Assembly: GCF_038007305.1 (NCBI RefSeq) | Contig: NZ_JBBOWV010000001.1 | Location: 377,501-441,500, forward strand | Reading direction: 5' to 3' | DNA: 64,000 nt | From: Solibacillus sp. FSL W7-1436 | GTDB lineage: Bacteria; Bacillota; Bacilli; Bacillales_A; Planococcaceae | Part shown: one piece after another, positions 47,168 to 56,964 of the stretch | Layout: every line of letters starts with the position of its first letter | Numbering within the stretch: position 1 is the first letter of the stretch | Translations under genes and position numbers: made by a program | Notes under the pieces: generated by a model | Told to the model about the DNA's origin: nothing | Databases searched by the model: none | Seen by the model: the letters and a program-made list of their open reading frames with translations, nothing else

Positions 47168-50100
47168 TTATTTTGTGCTCACAAGCTTCTTCTGACTAGT
47201 CGTCACTTCCGTAAATGCCTGCATTGCTGCATCGTCCTTTGCAGAACCCGTTGCAGTGTAGTGGTTAATTTTATCTACCATTATTTTATAATCCGTCGGC
47301 ACAACTTTTACGAACTTCGGAACAAACTGCTCCCACTTCGCCAATACATCCAATGCGTAGGAACTATCCGTTTCCTCCAAATGCTGAATGATTAATTGGC
47401 GAACAGATTCGATCTCCGCTTTATCTGTCAGTTTTTCAAAGTGGATCATTTCCATATTGCACTGCGCCTTGAACTTTTCCTCGTCACTCGGCAGAATATA
47501 GCCGATTCCTCCGGACATTCCGGCACCAAAGTTTTGGCCGACATCACCTAAGATAACGATTTTCCCGCCAGTCATATACTCACAGCCGTGATCTCCAATT
47601 CCTTCAACAACGATTTCAGCGCCTGAATTACGAACACCGAATCGATGCCCTGCACGCCCGTTAATAAAGGCTTTACCGCTTGTTGCCCCGTATAAACAAA
47701 CATTTCCGGCGATGACGTTTTTCTCCTGATCACCTTTGATCGGTGCAATGGCTGTCACTTTTCCTCCTGACAAACCTTTACCGAAGTAATCATTAACATC
47801 CCCGACTACGCGCATCGACATCCCTCTTGGAATAAATGCGCCGAAGCTTTGACCGGCATGGCCTGTAAACGTTAAATTGATTGTGTTGTCAGGTAAGCCT
47901 GCTTCCCCGTATTTGCGGGAAATTTCACTGCCGACAATTGTTCCCATTACACGGTCTGTATTTTTAATCGAATAATTCAAATCGATGCGTTCATTTCCTT
48001 CTATTGCCTTTGAAACTTGCGGCAATAGCTCGCGTAAATCAAAGCTTCCCTCTATATTATGGTTTTGCTGATGCTGCTTCGTGCGTGTGCCTTGGATTTG
48101 ATGAAGCAGCGCCGTTAAATCAAGCTGGCTTGCTTTCCAATGTTTTGCCGTACGATCTGAAATTTGCAGTACATCTGTACGACCGACCATCTCTTCCACA
48201 GTACGGAATCCTAAAATACTCATATATTCACGCATTTCTTCCGCCACAAAACGCATATAATTGACAACATGATCAGCCGAGCCCATAAATTTAGCACGAA
48301 GTTCAGGATTTTGTGTTGCTACACCTACAGGACAAGTATCTAAATGACAGGCACGCATCATGACACACCCTAAAACGATTAACGGTGCAGTTGCAAAACC
48401 AAATTCTTCTGCTCCTAAAAGTGCTGCCATTACGACATCTTTCCCCGTCATGAGCTTGCCGTCCGTTTCCAGTGTCACCCGGTCACGCAGCCCGTTGAGC
48501 ATCAATGTTTGGTGCGCTTCAGCTAACCCAAGCTCCCACGGTAAGCCTGTATGCTTAATCGATGTTTTCGGCGATGCACCTGTACCGCCATCATAGCCCG
48601 AAATGACGATGACATCTGCTGCCCCTTTAGCAACACCAGCAGCAATTGTACCAACACCCGCTTTAGCTACGAGCTTTACAGAAATTCTTGCATGTCGGTT
48701 TGCATTTTTTAAATCGTGAATTAACTGTGCCATATCCTCGATTGAATAAATATCGTGATGCGGCGGCGGTGAAATCAACCCTACACCAGGTGTAGAACCC
48801 CGTACATCCGCTACCCACGGATATACTTTATTGCCCGGCAGCTGACCACCTTCCCCAGGTTTCGCTCCTTGTGCCATTTTAATTTGAAGCTCTTCGGCAT
48901 TTACTAAATAATGCGATTTTACCCCAAAACGTCCTGATGCAATTTGTTTAATGGCACTGCGCTTGTTGTCGCCATTCGGTTCGATTGTAAAACGGGCCGG
49001 ATCTTCCCCGCCCTCACCAGAGTTTGAACGTGCGCCTAGACGGTTCATCGCTACCGCTAAAGTTTCGTGCGCTTCTTTCGATAACGAACCAAATGACATA
49101 GCCCCTGATTTGAAACGTTTCACGATGGAATCCACTGACTCGATTTCTTCCATCGGGATTCGGCGTTCATTCTTTTTAAAGTCGAATAAATTACGTAAAA
49201 ATCCGATTCGCTCCTCATTCGCCATTTCTGCATACATCCGGTATAAACCAAAATCATTTTTACGTGTAGCCCACTGTAGCGTATGAATTGTTTTCGGATT
49301 GAAGGCATGATGCTCTCCGTCTGCACGCCATTGGAAATCTGAACCTGATTGCAATTGCGCTGACATCGATTGCATTGCTTCCTCATGGCGGCGTCTTGCT
49401 TCTTCACCGATTGTTTGTAAATCTATCCCGTCAATTTGTGAAGCCGTACCTGTGAAGTATTCGTCGATCACTTCTTTTGAAATCCCTACTGCCTCGAACA
49501 CTTGGGCACCGCGATATGACTGGACTGTTGAAATCCCCATCTTCGACATTACTTTTACAACGCCGTCTGCTGCACCTTTCCGGAATTTTTGAACCGCTTT
49601 TTCAAATGGTACAGATAAATGACCTTTTTCAATTGCTTCATCAATCGTTGCATATGCTAAGTACGGATGAATCGCATCAACACCGAAACCGATTAATGCA
49701 ACAAAATGATGAACCTCCCGAACTTCCGCACTATTGACGATAATGCTTGCCTTCGTACGTAAACCGATTCGTACTAAATATTGATGGATTGTACTCGCTG
49801 CCAGTAAAACAGGCATCGTAAGCTGCTTAGCGTCATCCATATAGTCAGAAAGTACAATGATTGTCTTGCCGCCGAAGATAGCCGCTTCTGCTTCTGTTTT
49901 AATTCGGTTAAGTTCACTTTCCAAATTTTCCGTGAATTTCAGCGAGATTTCCGCTACTTCAAAATGTTCTTCACTATTATTTACGACCTGCTCATATTCT
50001 GCAGTCGTCAATACCGGCGTTTTCAGCAGGAGACGACGTGCATTTTCCGCATTCGGCTGTAATAAATCTCCTTCCGCTCCAAGCAATGTCATTGTCGAAG

Positions 50101-51688
50101 TCACGACATGTTCACGAATGGAATCAATCGGCGGGTTTGTCACTTGTGCAAACAGCTGCTTAAAGTAATTAAATAATGATTGCGGTCTATCTGACAGAAC
50201 AGCTAATGGTGTATCATTCCCCATCGAACCAAGAGGATCTTTTCCTTCATTTGCTAGAGGTACAATATATTTTTGTACGTCCTCAAATGTGTAACCATGA
50301 ATTTTCTGGCGTAATGTCAGATCATTTATTTCCGGTAACTGCTCATCCTTTTCTTCAAGTTTGATCATATTTTCTTCCAGCCATGCTGCATAAGGTTTTT
50401 TTGCTGCAGCTTCGGATTTCAGCTCGTCATCCGAAATGATCTTCCCTTTTTCCAAATCGATTAATAGCATGCGACTTGGGCTTAACCGGTCTTTGTAAAG
50501 AATGTCTTCTTCAGCGTAATCGACAACCCCTGTTTCGGATGAGAAAATAACATGATCGTCTTTTGTCACATACAATCTTCCCGGGCGCAAACCGTTACGG
50601 TCTAAAATTGCCCCGATCTGTTTGCCGTCCGTGAAGCAAATAGCAGTCGGTCCATCCCATGGCTCCATTAAGCTGGCATGATATTGATAAAACGCTTTGC
50701 GGTCTTCATCAATGCGCGGATTTTCTGTCCATGGCTCCGGAATCATCATCATCGCTGTCTCAGCAGGTGAACGTCCAGCCAATACAAAAAATTCAAATGC
50801 GTTATCAAGCATCGAAGAATCCGAACCCGTTGTATCAATAATCGGTAACAGTTTTTCAAGGTCATCTCCAAACGCCTCAGATACGAACTGCTGCTCACGT
50901 GCACGCATCCAGTTAATATTGCCCCGTAATGTATTAATCTCCCCATTATGGATGATGTAGCGGTTCGGATGGGCCCGTTTCCAAGATGGGAATGTGTTCG
51001 TCGAGTAACGTGAATGCACAAGTGCCAATGCGGACACAAAGCTTTCGTCCTGCAGGTCCACATAAAATTCACTTACTTCTTCCGGTGAAAGCAAACCTTT
51101 AAAAACAATCGTCTGACTTGAGAGACTGGGAATATACAATTCAAATTGCTGCTCCGCTGCCCAATGTTCAAGCTGCTTGCGGATCACATACAGTTTTCGT
51201 TCGAAAACCTTATTGTCGTTTTCGTTTGAACGAATAAATACTTGGCGAACAACCGGTGCAGTCGATTTAGCAATCTCACTTAAATTTTCCTTATTAGTCG
51301 GTGCAGTTCTCCAACCGATCAGTTGCTGATTTTCCTGTTCAATTAATTCGTTCATCTTTTGTTCAATTTTCAGGCGTTCTCCTTCATTTTCTGTGAAAAA
51401 AATTTGTCCAACACCATATTCACCCATTTCAGGTAAATTAAGTTCCGTACAGTTTTGTTGAAAGAAAGCATGTGGGATTTGAACTAGCAGCCCCGCCCCA
51501 TCACCTGTCTTGCCGTCCCCGCCACGTCCTGCACGGTGTTCTAAGCGACATAACATTTCCAATCCTTTTTTTACAATCTGATGTGAAGGTATTCCTTTTA
51601 TATTTGCATACATGCCGATACCGCATGCGTCATGTTCAAATTCAGGATTATATAACCCTTGTGCTTCTGGTAACTGATGAAAACTCAT
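47168..51688 (-). CDS. gltB: Glutamate synthase large subunit
   Basis: 1506 residues (called gltA in B. subtilis). After a 21-residue propeptide the class II amidotransferase nucleophile is C22 in 'HDACGIGMYAN'. The central and FMN-binding synthase domains follow ('GGEDPARFTIEPNGD', 'QGAKPGEGGQLPGNKV', 'VISGYDGGTGASPKTSIKH'), with the 3Fe-4S cysteines in 'CVMMRACHLDTCPVGV', and a C-terminal beta-helix of Gly-rich repeats ('GGKIVILGDVGQNFGAGMSG'). It makes two glutamates from glutamine and 2-oxoglutarate. ATG 51688 is 8 bases after GAGGGGG; the ATG two codons earlier is too close. Divergent from gltC. Confidence 0.96.
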   Translation of the reverse strand: MSFHQLPEAQGLYNPEFEHDACGIGMYANIKGIPSHQIVKKGLEMLCRLEHRAGRGGDGKTGDGAGLLVQIPHAFFQQNCTELNLPEMGEYGVGQIFFTENEGERLKIEQKMNELIEQENQQLIGWRTAPTNKENLSEIAKSTAPVVRQVFIRSNENDNKVFERKLYVIRKQLEHWAAEQQFELYIPSLSSQTIVFKGLLSPEEVSEFYVDLQDESFVSALALVHSRYSTNTFPSWKRAHPNRYIIHNGEINTLRGNINWMRAREQQFVSEAFGDDLEKLLPIIDTTGSDSSMLDNAFEFFVLAGRSPAETAMMMIPEPWTENPRIDEDRKAFYQYHASLMEPWDGPTAICFTDGKQIGAILDRNGLRPGRLYVTKDDHVIFSSETGVVDYAEEDILYKDRLSPSRMLLIDLEKGKIISDDELKSEAAAKKPYAAWLEENMIKLEEKDEQLPEINDLTLRQKIHGYTFEDVQKYIVPLANEGKDPLGSMGNDTPLAVLSDRPQSLFNYFKQLFAQVTNPPIDSIREHVVTSTMTLLGAEGDLLQPNAENARRLLLKTPVLTTAEYEQVVNNSEEHFEVAEISLKFTENLESELNRIKTEAEAAIFGGKTIIVLSDYMDDAKQLTMPVLLAASTIHQYLVRIGLRTKASIIVNSAEVREVHHFVALIGFGVDAIHPYLAYATIDEAIEKGHLSVPFEKAVQKFRKGAADGVVKVMSKMGISTVQSYRGAQVFEAVGISKEVIDEYFTGTASQIDGIDLQTIGEEARRRHEEAMQSMSAQLQSGSDFQWRADGEHHAFNPKTIHTLQWATRKNDFGLYRMYAEMANEERIGFLRNLFDFKKNERRIPMEEIESVDSIVKRFKSGAMSFGSLSKEAHETLAVAMNRLGARSNSGEGGEDPARFTIEPNGDNKRSAIKQIASGRFGVKSHYLVNAEELQIKMAQGAKPGEGGQLPGNKVYPWVADVRGSTPGVGLISPPPHHDIYSIEDMAQLIHDLKNANRHARISVKLVAKAGVGTIAAGVAKGAADVIVISGYDGGTGASPKTSIKHTGLPWELGLAEAHQTLMLNGLRDRVTLETDGKLMTGKDVVMAALLGAEEFGFATAPLIVLGCVMMRACHLDTCPVGVATQNPELRAKFMGSADHVVNYMRFVAEEMREYMSILGFRTVEEMVGRTDVLQISDRTAKHWKASQLDLTALLHQIQGTRTKQHQQNHNIEGSFDLRELLPQVSKAIEGNERIDLNYSIKNTDRVMGTIVGSEISRKYGEAGLPDNTINLTFTGHAGQSFGAFIPRGMSMRVVGDVNDYFGKGLSGGKVTAIAPIKGDQEKNVIAGNVCLYGATSGKAFINGRAGHRFGVRNSGAEIVVEGIGDHGCEYMTGGKIVILGDVGQNFGAGMSGGIGYILPSDEEKFKAQCNMEMIHFEKLTDKAEIESVRQLIIQHLEETDSSYALDVLAKWEQFVPKFVKVVPTDYKIMVDKINHYTATGSAKDDAAMQAFTEVTTSQKKLVSTK

Positions 51689-51744
51689 ATTCATTCCCCC
51701 TCATTCTTTCAATCCTGTATTTACATTTTAAAGTTTTCGAAATA

Positions 51745-51777
51745 ATATAAACAATATATAGTTTGGATATAAACAAT
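51745..51777. promoter_or_regulatory. Direct repeat in the gltB-gltC intergenic region, candidate GltC operator
   Basis: ATATAAACAAT occurs at 51745-51755 and 51767-51777, a 22-bp period (two helical turns). AAAC-N8-GTTT dyad symmetry joins the first copy to GTTT at 51761-51764. Confidence 0.5.
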
Positions 51778-51806
51778 CTACTTTTTAGATGAATGGGGTG
51801 GAAATT

Positions 51807-52709
51807 GTGGAATTAAGACAGTTACGTTACTTTGTAGAGGTGGCAGAACGGGAGCATATTTCTGAAGCAGCTGAGCATTTACACGTTGCCCAGTCTGCAA
51901 TCAGCAGGCAAATCGCCAACTTGGAAGAAGAGCTCGGCACACCGCTTTTTGAGCGAATTGGGCGTAACGTAAAGTTGACGCCGGTCGGGAAGATTTTTTT
52001 GGAACATTGTATTACCGCACTCAAGGGAATTGATTTTGCTGCAAAGCAGGTAGAAGAATATTTGGACCCGGCAAAAGGGACAATTAAAATTGGTTTTCCT
52101 ACCAGTTTGGCAAGCTATGTATTGCCGACCGTCATTTCGGCTTTTAAAAAAGAATACCCGGAAATTTCCTTCCAGTTGCGCCAGGGATCCTATAAATTTT
52201 TGATCGATGCTGTTAAAAACCGCGAGCTTAATTTAGCTTTGCTCGGACCATTACCGCCAAAAGACGAAGCAATCAATACGACCGTGCTGTTCAGCGAAAA
52301 CATTCATGCTTTGCTGCCCGCAACACATCCACTGGCAAAAAAAGACTCGATTAACCTTGTGGATTTGCGTAATGACCAGTTTGTACTTTTTCCGGAAGGT
52401 TATATTTTAAACAAAGTGGCTGTTGATGCATGCCGCTCTGTAGGCTTCATTCCGAATATTACTTCCGAGGGAGAAGATATGGATGCTTTAAAAGGGCTTG
52501 TGGCAGCAGGAATCGGTGTGACACTTTTACCGGAAAGTTCACTCTATGATTCGACTCCGCGTATGACGGTCAAAGTGCCGATCGCCATTCCTAATATAAG
52601 ACGCACAGTCGGCATCATTGCGCCAACGACAAGAGATCTCGCCCCATCAGAAGAAGTATTCGTCAAATTTATATCCAATTTTTATTCACGATTATCAAGA
52701 TTCCAATAA
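51807..52709 (+). CDS. gltC: LysR-type activator GltC
   Basis: 300 residues, the length of B. subtilis GltC. N-terminal winged HTH 'EHISEAAEHLHVAQSAISRQ' (about 18-37) with 'LEEELGTPLFER', then a LysR effector domain ('IKIGFPTSLASYVLPTVIS', 'GLVAAGIGVTLLPESS'). GltC activates gltAB (here gltB-gltD) in response to the 2-oxoglutarate/glutamate balance. The start is GTG 51807 after GGGGTGG, giving MELRQLRYFVEVAE; an ATG 18 bases upstream precedes the ribosome binding site. Divergence from gltB is the classical arrangement. Confidence 0.93.
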   Translation: MELRQLRYFVEVAEREHISEAAEHLHVAQSAISRQIANLEEELGTPLFERIGRNVKLTPVGKIFLEHCITALKGIDFAAKQVEEYLDPAKGTIKIGFPTSLASYVLPTVISAFKKEYPEISFQLRQGSYKFLIDAVKNRELNLALLGPLPPKDEAINTTVLFSENIHALLPATHPLAKKDSINLVDLRNDQFVLFPEGYILNKVAVDACRSVGFIPNITSEGEDMDALKGLVAAGIGVTLLPESSLYDSTPRMTVKVPIAIPNIRRTVGIIAPTTRDLAPSEEVFVKFISNFYSRLSRFQ

Positions 52710-52767
52710 AAGATTTGCATAGAAGTAGAGATTCCATCAGATAAAGTGCAACCTACGTATTTATCCA

Positions 52768-52812
52768 GAAAAAAACCATTTCCTCTCCGCGAAGAGAGAA
52801 AATGGTTTTTTG
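52768..52812. terminator. Bidirectional terminator between gltC and metQ
   Basis: AAAAACCATTTTCTCTC-type arm pairs with GAGAGAAAATGGTTTTTT (one mismatch). Confidence 0.85.
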
Positions 52813-52818
52813 TTTATT

Positions 52819-53625
52819 TTATTCGCCTGAAACAGGTACTACAGAGCCGCCCCACTCTTCAACGATAAAGTCTTGAACTTCTTTTGAACGTAATGCATCT
52901 ACTAATGCTTTAATTTCTTTTGAATCTTCTTCACCTGATTTTACTGCGATAATGTTTACATATGGTGATTCGCTAGATTCGATTGCAATTGAATCTTCCA
53001 ATGGGTTAATGCCGTTATCGATCGCGAAGTTAGAGTTGATTAATACAGCATCACCTTCTTCATTTTCATACATTTGCACTAATAATTCAGCTGCAGTGTT
53101 TGCATCGAATACGAAGTTTTTCGGATTTTCTACAATATCTTTTGTTTCCGCTTTTGTTTTATCGATACCTTCAGCTAACTTAATTAAACCTTGTGCTTCA
53201 AGTAATGAAAGCATACGACCATGGTCTGCTACTGAGTTAGAAAGTAAAATTGTTGCACCTTCAGGAAGCTCTTCTAAAGATGAATATTTTTTAGAGTAAA
53301 CACCGATTGGCTCGATGTGAATACCGCCAGCATTCGCAAAGTCATAATCGAAATCAGCTTTTTGTGCTTCGAAGTATGGAATGTGCTGGAAGTAGTTTGC
53401 ATCCAAATCACCGTTATCTAAATCCTGGTTTGGAAGTACGTAATCTGTATAAGTTTTGATTTCCAGCTCAATGCCCTGTTCCTCTAAAATTGGTTTAACT
53501 TTTTCAAGGATAACTGCGTGTGGTGTATTTGAAGCACCGACTACTAATTTTTCATCTTCTCCTCCACATGCCGCTAAAGCAAGCACAGAAGCTCCTAAAA
53601 TAACGCTTGATAATAATTTCTTCAT
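52819..53625 (-). CDS. metQ: Methionine-binding lipoprotein MetQ
   Basis: 268 residues. Lipobox 'LALAACGG' with C20. Mature NlpA-family protein: 'VVGASNTPHAVILEKVKPIL', 'NYFQHIPYFEAQK' and 'VLINSNFAIDNGINP'. It captures methionine (D- and L-forms in the family) for MetNP. 153 bases separate it from metP, more than usual within this operon; no terminator is evident in that gap. Confidence 0.95.
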   Translation of the reverse strand: MKKLLSSVILGASVLALAACGGEDEKLVVGASNTPHAVILEKVKPILEEQGIELEIKTYTDYVLPNQDLDNGDLDANYFQHIPYFEAQKADFDYDFANAGGIHIEPIGVYSKKYSSLEELPEGATILLSNSVADHGRMLSLLEAQGLIKLAEGIDKTKAETKDIVENPKNFVFDANTAAELLVQMYENEEGDAVLINSNFAIDNGINPLEDSIAIESSESPYVNIIAVKSGEEDSKEIKALVDALRSKEVQDFIVEEWGGSVVPVSGE

Positions 53626-53778
53626 TTGTTTTACCTACCCTTTTTTTAGTTTGTTCAGTTTATCGAAACCTTTTTTATATTCTGATTATTCATCTTATAG
53701 ACGCGCACTTTTTTAAAGTTTGCGTCCATATTGTTTCGATGCACCAATATTTATAATTACGGCCTTAGAAGCCACTAA

Positions 53779-54447
53779 CTATCGTTTGTCCACTCTTGCT
53801 GTAATGAAATCCCCAATATACTGGATGATGAATACGACAACTAAAATTAAAACCGTTGCCATCAATGTCACATCTGTCCTGTTACGCTGGAAACCGTCAA
53901 GGAATGCCAGGTTACCTAAGCCGCCCGCACCGATAATGCCGGCCATTGCTGTATATCCTACTAAAGCGACAGCTGTAACCGTAATACCTGAAATTAATGC
54001 TGGTAAGCTTTCCGGAATCAGCACTTTCCAAATAATAGTAGAAGTTTTCGCTCCCATTGATCGGGCCGCTTCAATGACACCTTTATCAATTTCTCTCAAT
54101 GCTATTAATACCATGCGCGCATAAAACGGTGCTGCACCGATTATTAGCGCAGGCAATGCTGCATTTGCGCCACGGATTGTTCCAAGTAAAAACTTTGTGA
54201 ACGGAATCAATAAAATGATCAGGACGATAAATGGAATCGACCGGAAAATATTTACGAATGATCCTGTTAAAAAGTGGACAATTTTATTTGCCCATAATTG
54301 ATTGTCGCTCGTTAAAAATAAGACAATCCCAATCAGAAGTCCGAGTATAAATGTGATGACTGTCGCAACAGCCGTCATATAAATTGTTTCATATGTTGCT
54401 TCGAGCATTTTACCCCAGTCGACGTTCGGAAATAATTGATTAAACAT
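53779..54447 (-). CDS. metP: Methionine ABC transporter permease MetP (MetI)
   Basis: 222 residues, five to six membrane segments. Permease motif 'EAARSMGAKTSTIIWKVLIP' (about 137-156), then 'GGLGNLAFLDGFQRN'. ATG 54447 follows GGAGGTGA by 6 bases and overlaps the end of metN by 8 bases, so the two are translationally coupled. Confidence 0.95.
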   Translation of the reverse strand: MFNQLFPNVDWGKMLEATYETIYMTAVATVITFILGLLIGIVLFLTSDNQLWANKIVHFLTGSFVNIFRSIPFIVLIILLIPFTKFLLGTIRGANAALPALIIGAAPFYARMVLIALREIDKGVIEAARSMGAKTSTIIWKVLIPESLPALISGITVTAVALVGYTAMAGIIGAGGLGNLAFLDGFQRNRTDVTLMATVLILVVVFIIQYIGDFITARVDKR

Positions 54448-55468
54448 GCTCAATCACCTCCGTTTGAATTTCCTGTTTCGCTAAAAAGCTTAATGCTTCC
54501 GCGACTGCTTTCGGTTCGCCATTGATATGAATAAACAATGTACCGAATGAACCGCCCGTTGTATTCGAGATTTTACCATGGACAATATTTACAACTACGT
54601 CAAATTGCTTGATCATTTGCGAGATGACAGGCTGTTCTGTCGTTGCCCCGGCAAATATTAATTTGGCGATTTTGCCTCCTGGATAGTTGGCAAAAATTTG
54701 TTCTAGTGATGCTTGTGTTTCCTGCGTTTCACCAGAAGCCTGTGATACGAAGTTTTTCGTAATTGGTGCTTGAGGATGCTGGAACACTTGCAATACATCA
54801 CCTTGCTCCACAACTTTTCCGGCTTCCATTACCGCTACTCTGTTACAGATTTTGCGGATAACATGCATTTCATGTGTAATGAGTACAATTGTAAGACCGA
54901 TGTTTTTATTAATATCGAGCAGTAATTCCAAAATGGAATCCGTTGTTTCCGGATCAAGCGCTGAAGTCGCTTCATCACATAAAAGCACTTCCGGGTTGTT
55001 TGCCAACGCTCTTGCAATGCCCACACGCTGCTTTTGACCGCCGGACAGCTGTGAAGGATATGCTTTCCCTCTTCCTTTTAAACCAACGAGCTCAATCAGC
55101 TCTTCTACTCGCTTTTCACGGTCAGCTTTTGAAACACCTGCAATTTCAAGTGGGAATGCGATATTTTCTTCGACTGTACGGGACCAGAGCAGATTGAAAT
55201 GCTGGAAAATCATACTTATTTTTTGACGCGCTTCTCGTAATTTTGCCCCGGAAGCTTTTGCAATATCCTGGCCGCCTACAATGACAGACCCTGTTGTTGG
55301 CTTTTCCAAACCGTTCAGCAGGCGGATCATTGTACTTTTACCGGCACCACTGTAGCCGATAATACCGTATATTTCTCCTTTGTTAATCGATAAGCTTACA
55401 TTATCAACTGCCGTAAGTTTACCGTTTTTCGTGTTATACACTTTAGTAATATTTTGTATATCAATCAT
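54440..55468 (-). CDS. metN: Methionine ABC transporter ATPase MetN
   Basis: 342 residues. Walker A 'GYSGAGKSTMIRLLNGLEKP' (about 37-56), signature 'LSGGQKQRVGIARALA', Walker B 'VLLCDEATSALDPET', switch 'LITHEMHV'. The C-terminal ACT-like NIL domain (about 260-340) binds methionine and inhibits transport in this family. First gene behind the SAM riboswitch. Confidence 0.96.
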   Translation of the reverse strand: MIDIQNITKVYNTKNGKLTAVDNVSLSINKGEIYGIIGYSGAGKSTMIRLLNGLEKPTTGSVIVGGQDIAKASGAKLREARQKISMIFQHFNLLWSRTVEENIAFPLEIAGVSKADREKRVEELIELVGLKGRGKAYPSQLSGGQKQRVGIARALANNPEVLLCDEATSALDPETTDSILELLLDINKNIGLTIVLITHEMHVIRKICNRVAVMEAGKVVEQGDVLQVFQHPQAPITKNFVSQASGETQETQASLEQIFANYPGGKIAKLIFAGATTEQPVISQMIKQFDVVVNIVHGKISNTTGGSFGTLFIHINGEPKAVAEALSFLAKQEIQTEVIEHV

Positions 55469-55549
55469 CGGTTGTACTCCTTCTAAATCGAAATAACCTG
55501 CTTGCTATTTCAAAATCATGTTCTTTTTCATCCAAAACCTCCGTTGAAT

Positions 55550-55586
55550 GAAAAAAACCTTTCTACCATGACAAGTAGAAAGGTTT
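55550..55586 (-). terminator. Riboswitch-controlled terminator of metNPQ
   Basis: AAACCTTTCTACTTG pairs with a TGGTAGAAAGGTTT arm and is followed by TTTTTCATT; it lies between the aptamer and metN and is the expression platform. Confidence 0.85.
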
Positions 55587-55610
55587 CACATACATTTATA
55601 CGGTAAACCG

Positions 55611-55716
55611 TTCTCTCATCTTTCAAAGTTTAAACTTTGTGTGAATTGGCACCTTTGCGTAAACGCTGGTTGCCGGGCTTCATAGGGCACTTCCCTCCAC
55701 CTCTCTTTATAAGAGT
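55611..55716 (-). ncRNA. SAM-I (S-box) riboswitch
   Basis: On the minus strand the S-box landmarks occur in order: CTCTTATAAAGAGAGGTGGA, GGGAAGTGCCCTATGAAGCC, CGGCAACC, a stem, GGTGCCAATTC, a second stem (CAAAGTTTAAACTTTG) and GATGAGAG closing P1. This class binds S-adenosylmethionine and ends transcription when SAM is abundant. It controls methionine uptake, a known target. Confidence 0.95.
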
Positions 55717-55776
55717 AACGTTATTAAGTTTTATTATTATGAATGTTACTTTATCACGACAAAGTGAATACGTCAA

Positions 55777-56079
55777 TTACTTTTTTAATATTTCATACAA
55801 AAACGGTACGGATTTAAACGCATAAATTTTATCCGTTAGTTCCCCGTTGTCTGAAACGATTAAACAAGGTACACTTTCAATTTTCAACTCATATGGCAAA
55901 TCCCCTAAATAATTGATATTTGCCATACCAAGTGGTAAATCTGGGAGTAATTTCTCAATTACATCCAACATTTTTTCCGACACTTCACATGTGCCGCACA
56001 TAGGCGTATATAAGAAAAAAGCTGTCTGATCATGCTGTTGTACGTTCTGTTCCCACTGCTGTTTCGTCCATTGTTCCAT
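55777..56079 (-). CDS. yusE: Thioredoxin-like protein YusE
   Basis: 100 residues. Thioredoxin fold with active site 'YTPMCGTCEVSEKML' (C28-G-T-C31) and cis-Pro segment 'KIESVPCLIVSDNG', which has an additional Cys next to the Pro. No signal peptide. The last gene of yusI-gcvH-yusF-yusE, 7 bases after yusF; same order as in B. subtilis. Confidence 0.9.
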   Translation of the reverse strand: MEQWTKQQWEQNVQQHDQTAFFLYTPMCGTCEVSEKMLDVIEKLLPDLPLGMANINYLGDLPYELKIESVPCLIVSDNGELTDKIYAFKSVPFLYEILKK

Positions 56080-56086
56080 TATACTG

Positions 56087-56413
56087 TCATCCTTCTTTTA
56101 CTAAAAATTTTGCCTGTAGTAAAATATCCCTTAAGATTTTAGTAGGTGTTTTTTCTACTTCCACATATTCATGAGGTATGATTAGCTGTGTCGCTTCGGG
56201 ATATGCACGGTTCATCAGTTTACGTAACTTTTCACCGTTTTTATCTGCATCAAACATCGTGATAATTTCATCTTGCTCATAGTCTTCCAATAAATCAATC
56301 AAATTGACTTCGCTTATTGTGCCATTTGTACATATGATCGTCACGTCCTCAGCTAATATCGGAAGTAATCTCATTTTATCGGCACGACCTTCAACAACGA
56401 TGCATTTTCCCAT
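56087..56413 (-). CDS. yusF: Toprim-domain protein YusF
   Basis: 108 residues, one Toprim fold. The Glu motif is 'CIVVEGRADKMRLLP' (about 4-18) and the DxD motif is 'ITMFDADKNGEKLRKLMNRA' (about 53-72). The family resembles small OLD/primase-like and RNase M5-like Toprim proteins. The substrate is unknown. ATG 56413 is preferred, with AAAGGA about 11 bases upstream, over a GTG at 56440 that sits inside another ribosome-binding-like sequence. Confidence 0.85.
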   Translation of the reverse strand: MGKCIVVEGRADKMRLLPILAEDVTIICTNGTISEVNLIDLLEDYEQDEIITMFDADKNGEKLRKLMNRAYPEATQLIIPHEYVEVEKTPTKILRDILLQAKFLVKEG

Positions 56414-56458
56414 CCATACACGCTTCCTTTCATCCGTCACCTTTATATATAGAATAAC

Positions 56459-56500
56459 AAAAAAACACTAAAACCTTTAATTAGAAGGCTTTAGTGTTTC
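56459..56500 (-). terminator. Terminator after gcvH
   Basis: AAACACTAAAGCCTT pairs with AAGGTTTTAGTGTTT, followed on the minus strand by TTTTGTTATTC. It lies between gcvH and yusF, so yusF-yusE may be partly separate. Confidence 0.75.
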
Positions 56501-56503
56501 ATA

Positions 56504-56884
56504 TTATTGTTCGATTAATGCAGTGTAAGCATCTGCGTCTAATAATTCTTCAACTTCAGCTTCACTAGTTAACTCAACAGTAACCATCCATGCATTGCCG
56601 TATGGAGATTCGTTTACGTATTCTGGATTGTCCAATAATTCTTCGTTGATTGCTACAACTTTACCAGAAAGTGGTGCATATAGTTCAGAAACTGTTTTAA
56701 CAGATTCTACACTACCGAAAGGCTGATCCTTTGAAATTTCATCGCCTACTTCAGGTAATTCTACGAATACGATATCGCCCAGTTCAGATTGTGCGAAATC
56801 CGTAATACCGATTGTCGCTTTACCGTCTTCAATTTTAACCCATTCATGCTCTTTTGAATAACGTAACTCTTTTGGTGTGCTCAT
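56504..56884 (-). CDS. gcvH: Glycine cleavage system H protein
   Basis: 126 residues. The lipoyl-lysine is K63 in '[18 protein letters not shown]'. '[20 protein letters not shown]' is the H-protein N-terminus. It shuttles the aminomethyl group between the P, T and L proteins of glycine cleavage, and in Bacillus also serves as an acceptor in lipoate relay. ATG 56884 follows GGAGG. The other gcv genes are not in the window. Depends on LipA (26.1 kb). Confidence 0.96.
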   Translation of the reverse strand: MSTPKELRYSKEHEWVKIEDGKATIGITDFAQSELGDIVFVELPEVGDEISKDQPFGSVESVKTVSELYAPLSGKVVAINEELLDNPEYVNESPYGNAWMVTVELTSEAEVEELLDADAYTALIEQ

Positions 56885-56964
56885 TCGAAAACCTCCATAA
56901 TATATGTAGTACAATCAAGTTCATTTTGCCATATTTCGTTCGGAAATACAATGTGAATAACTGT

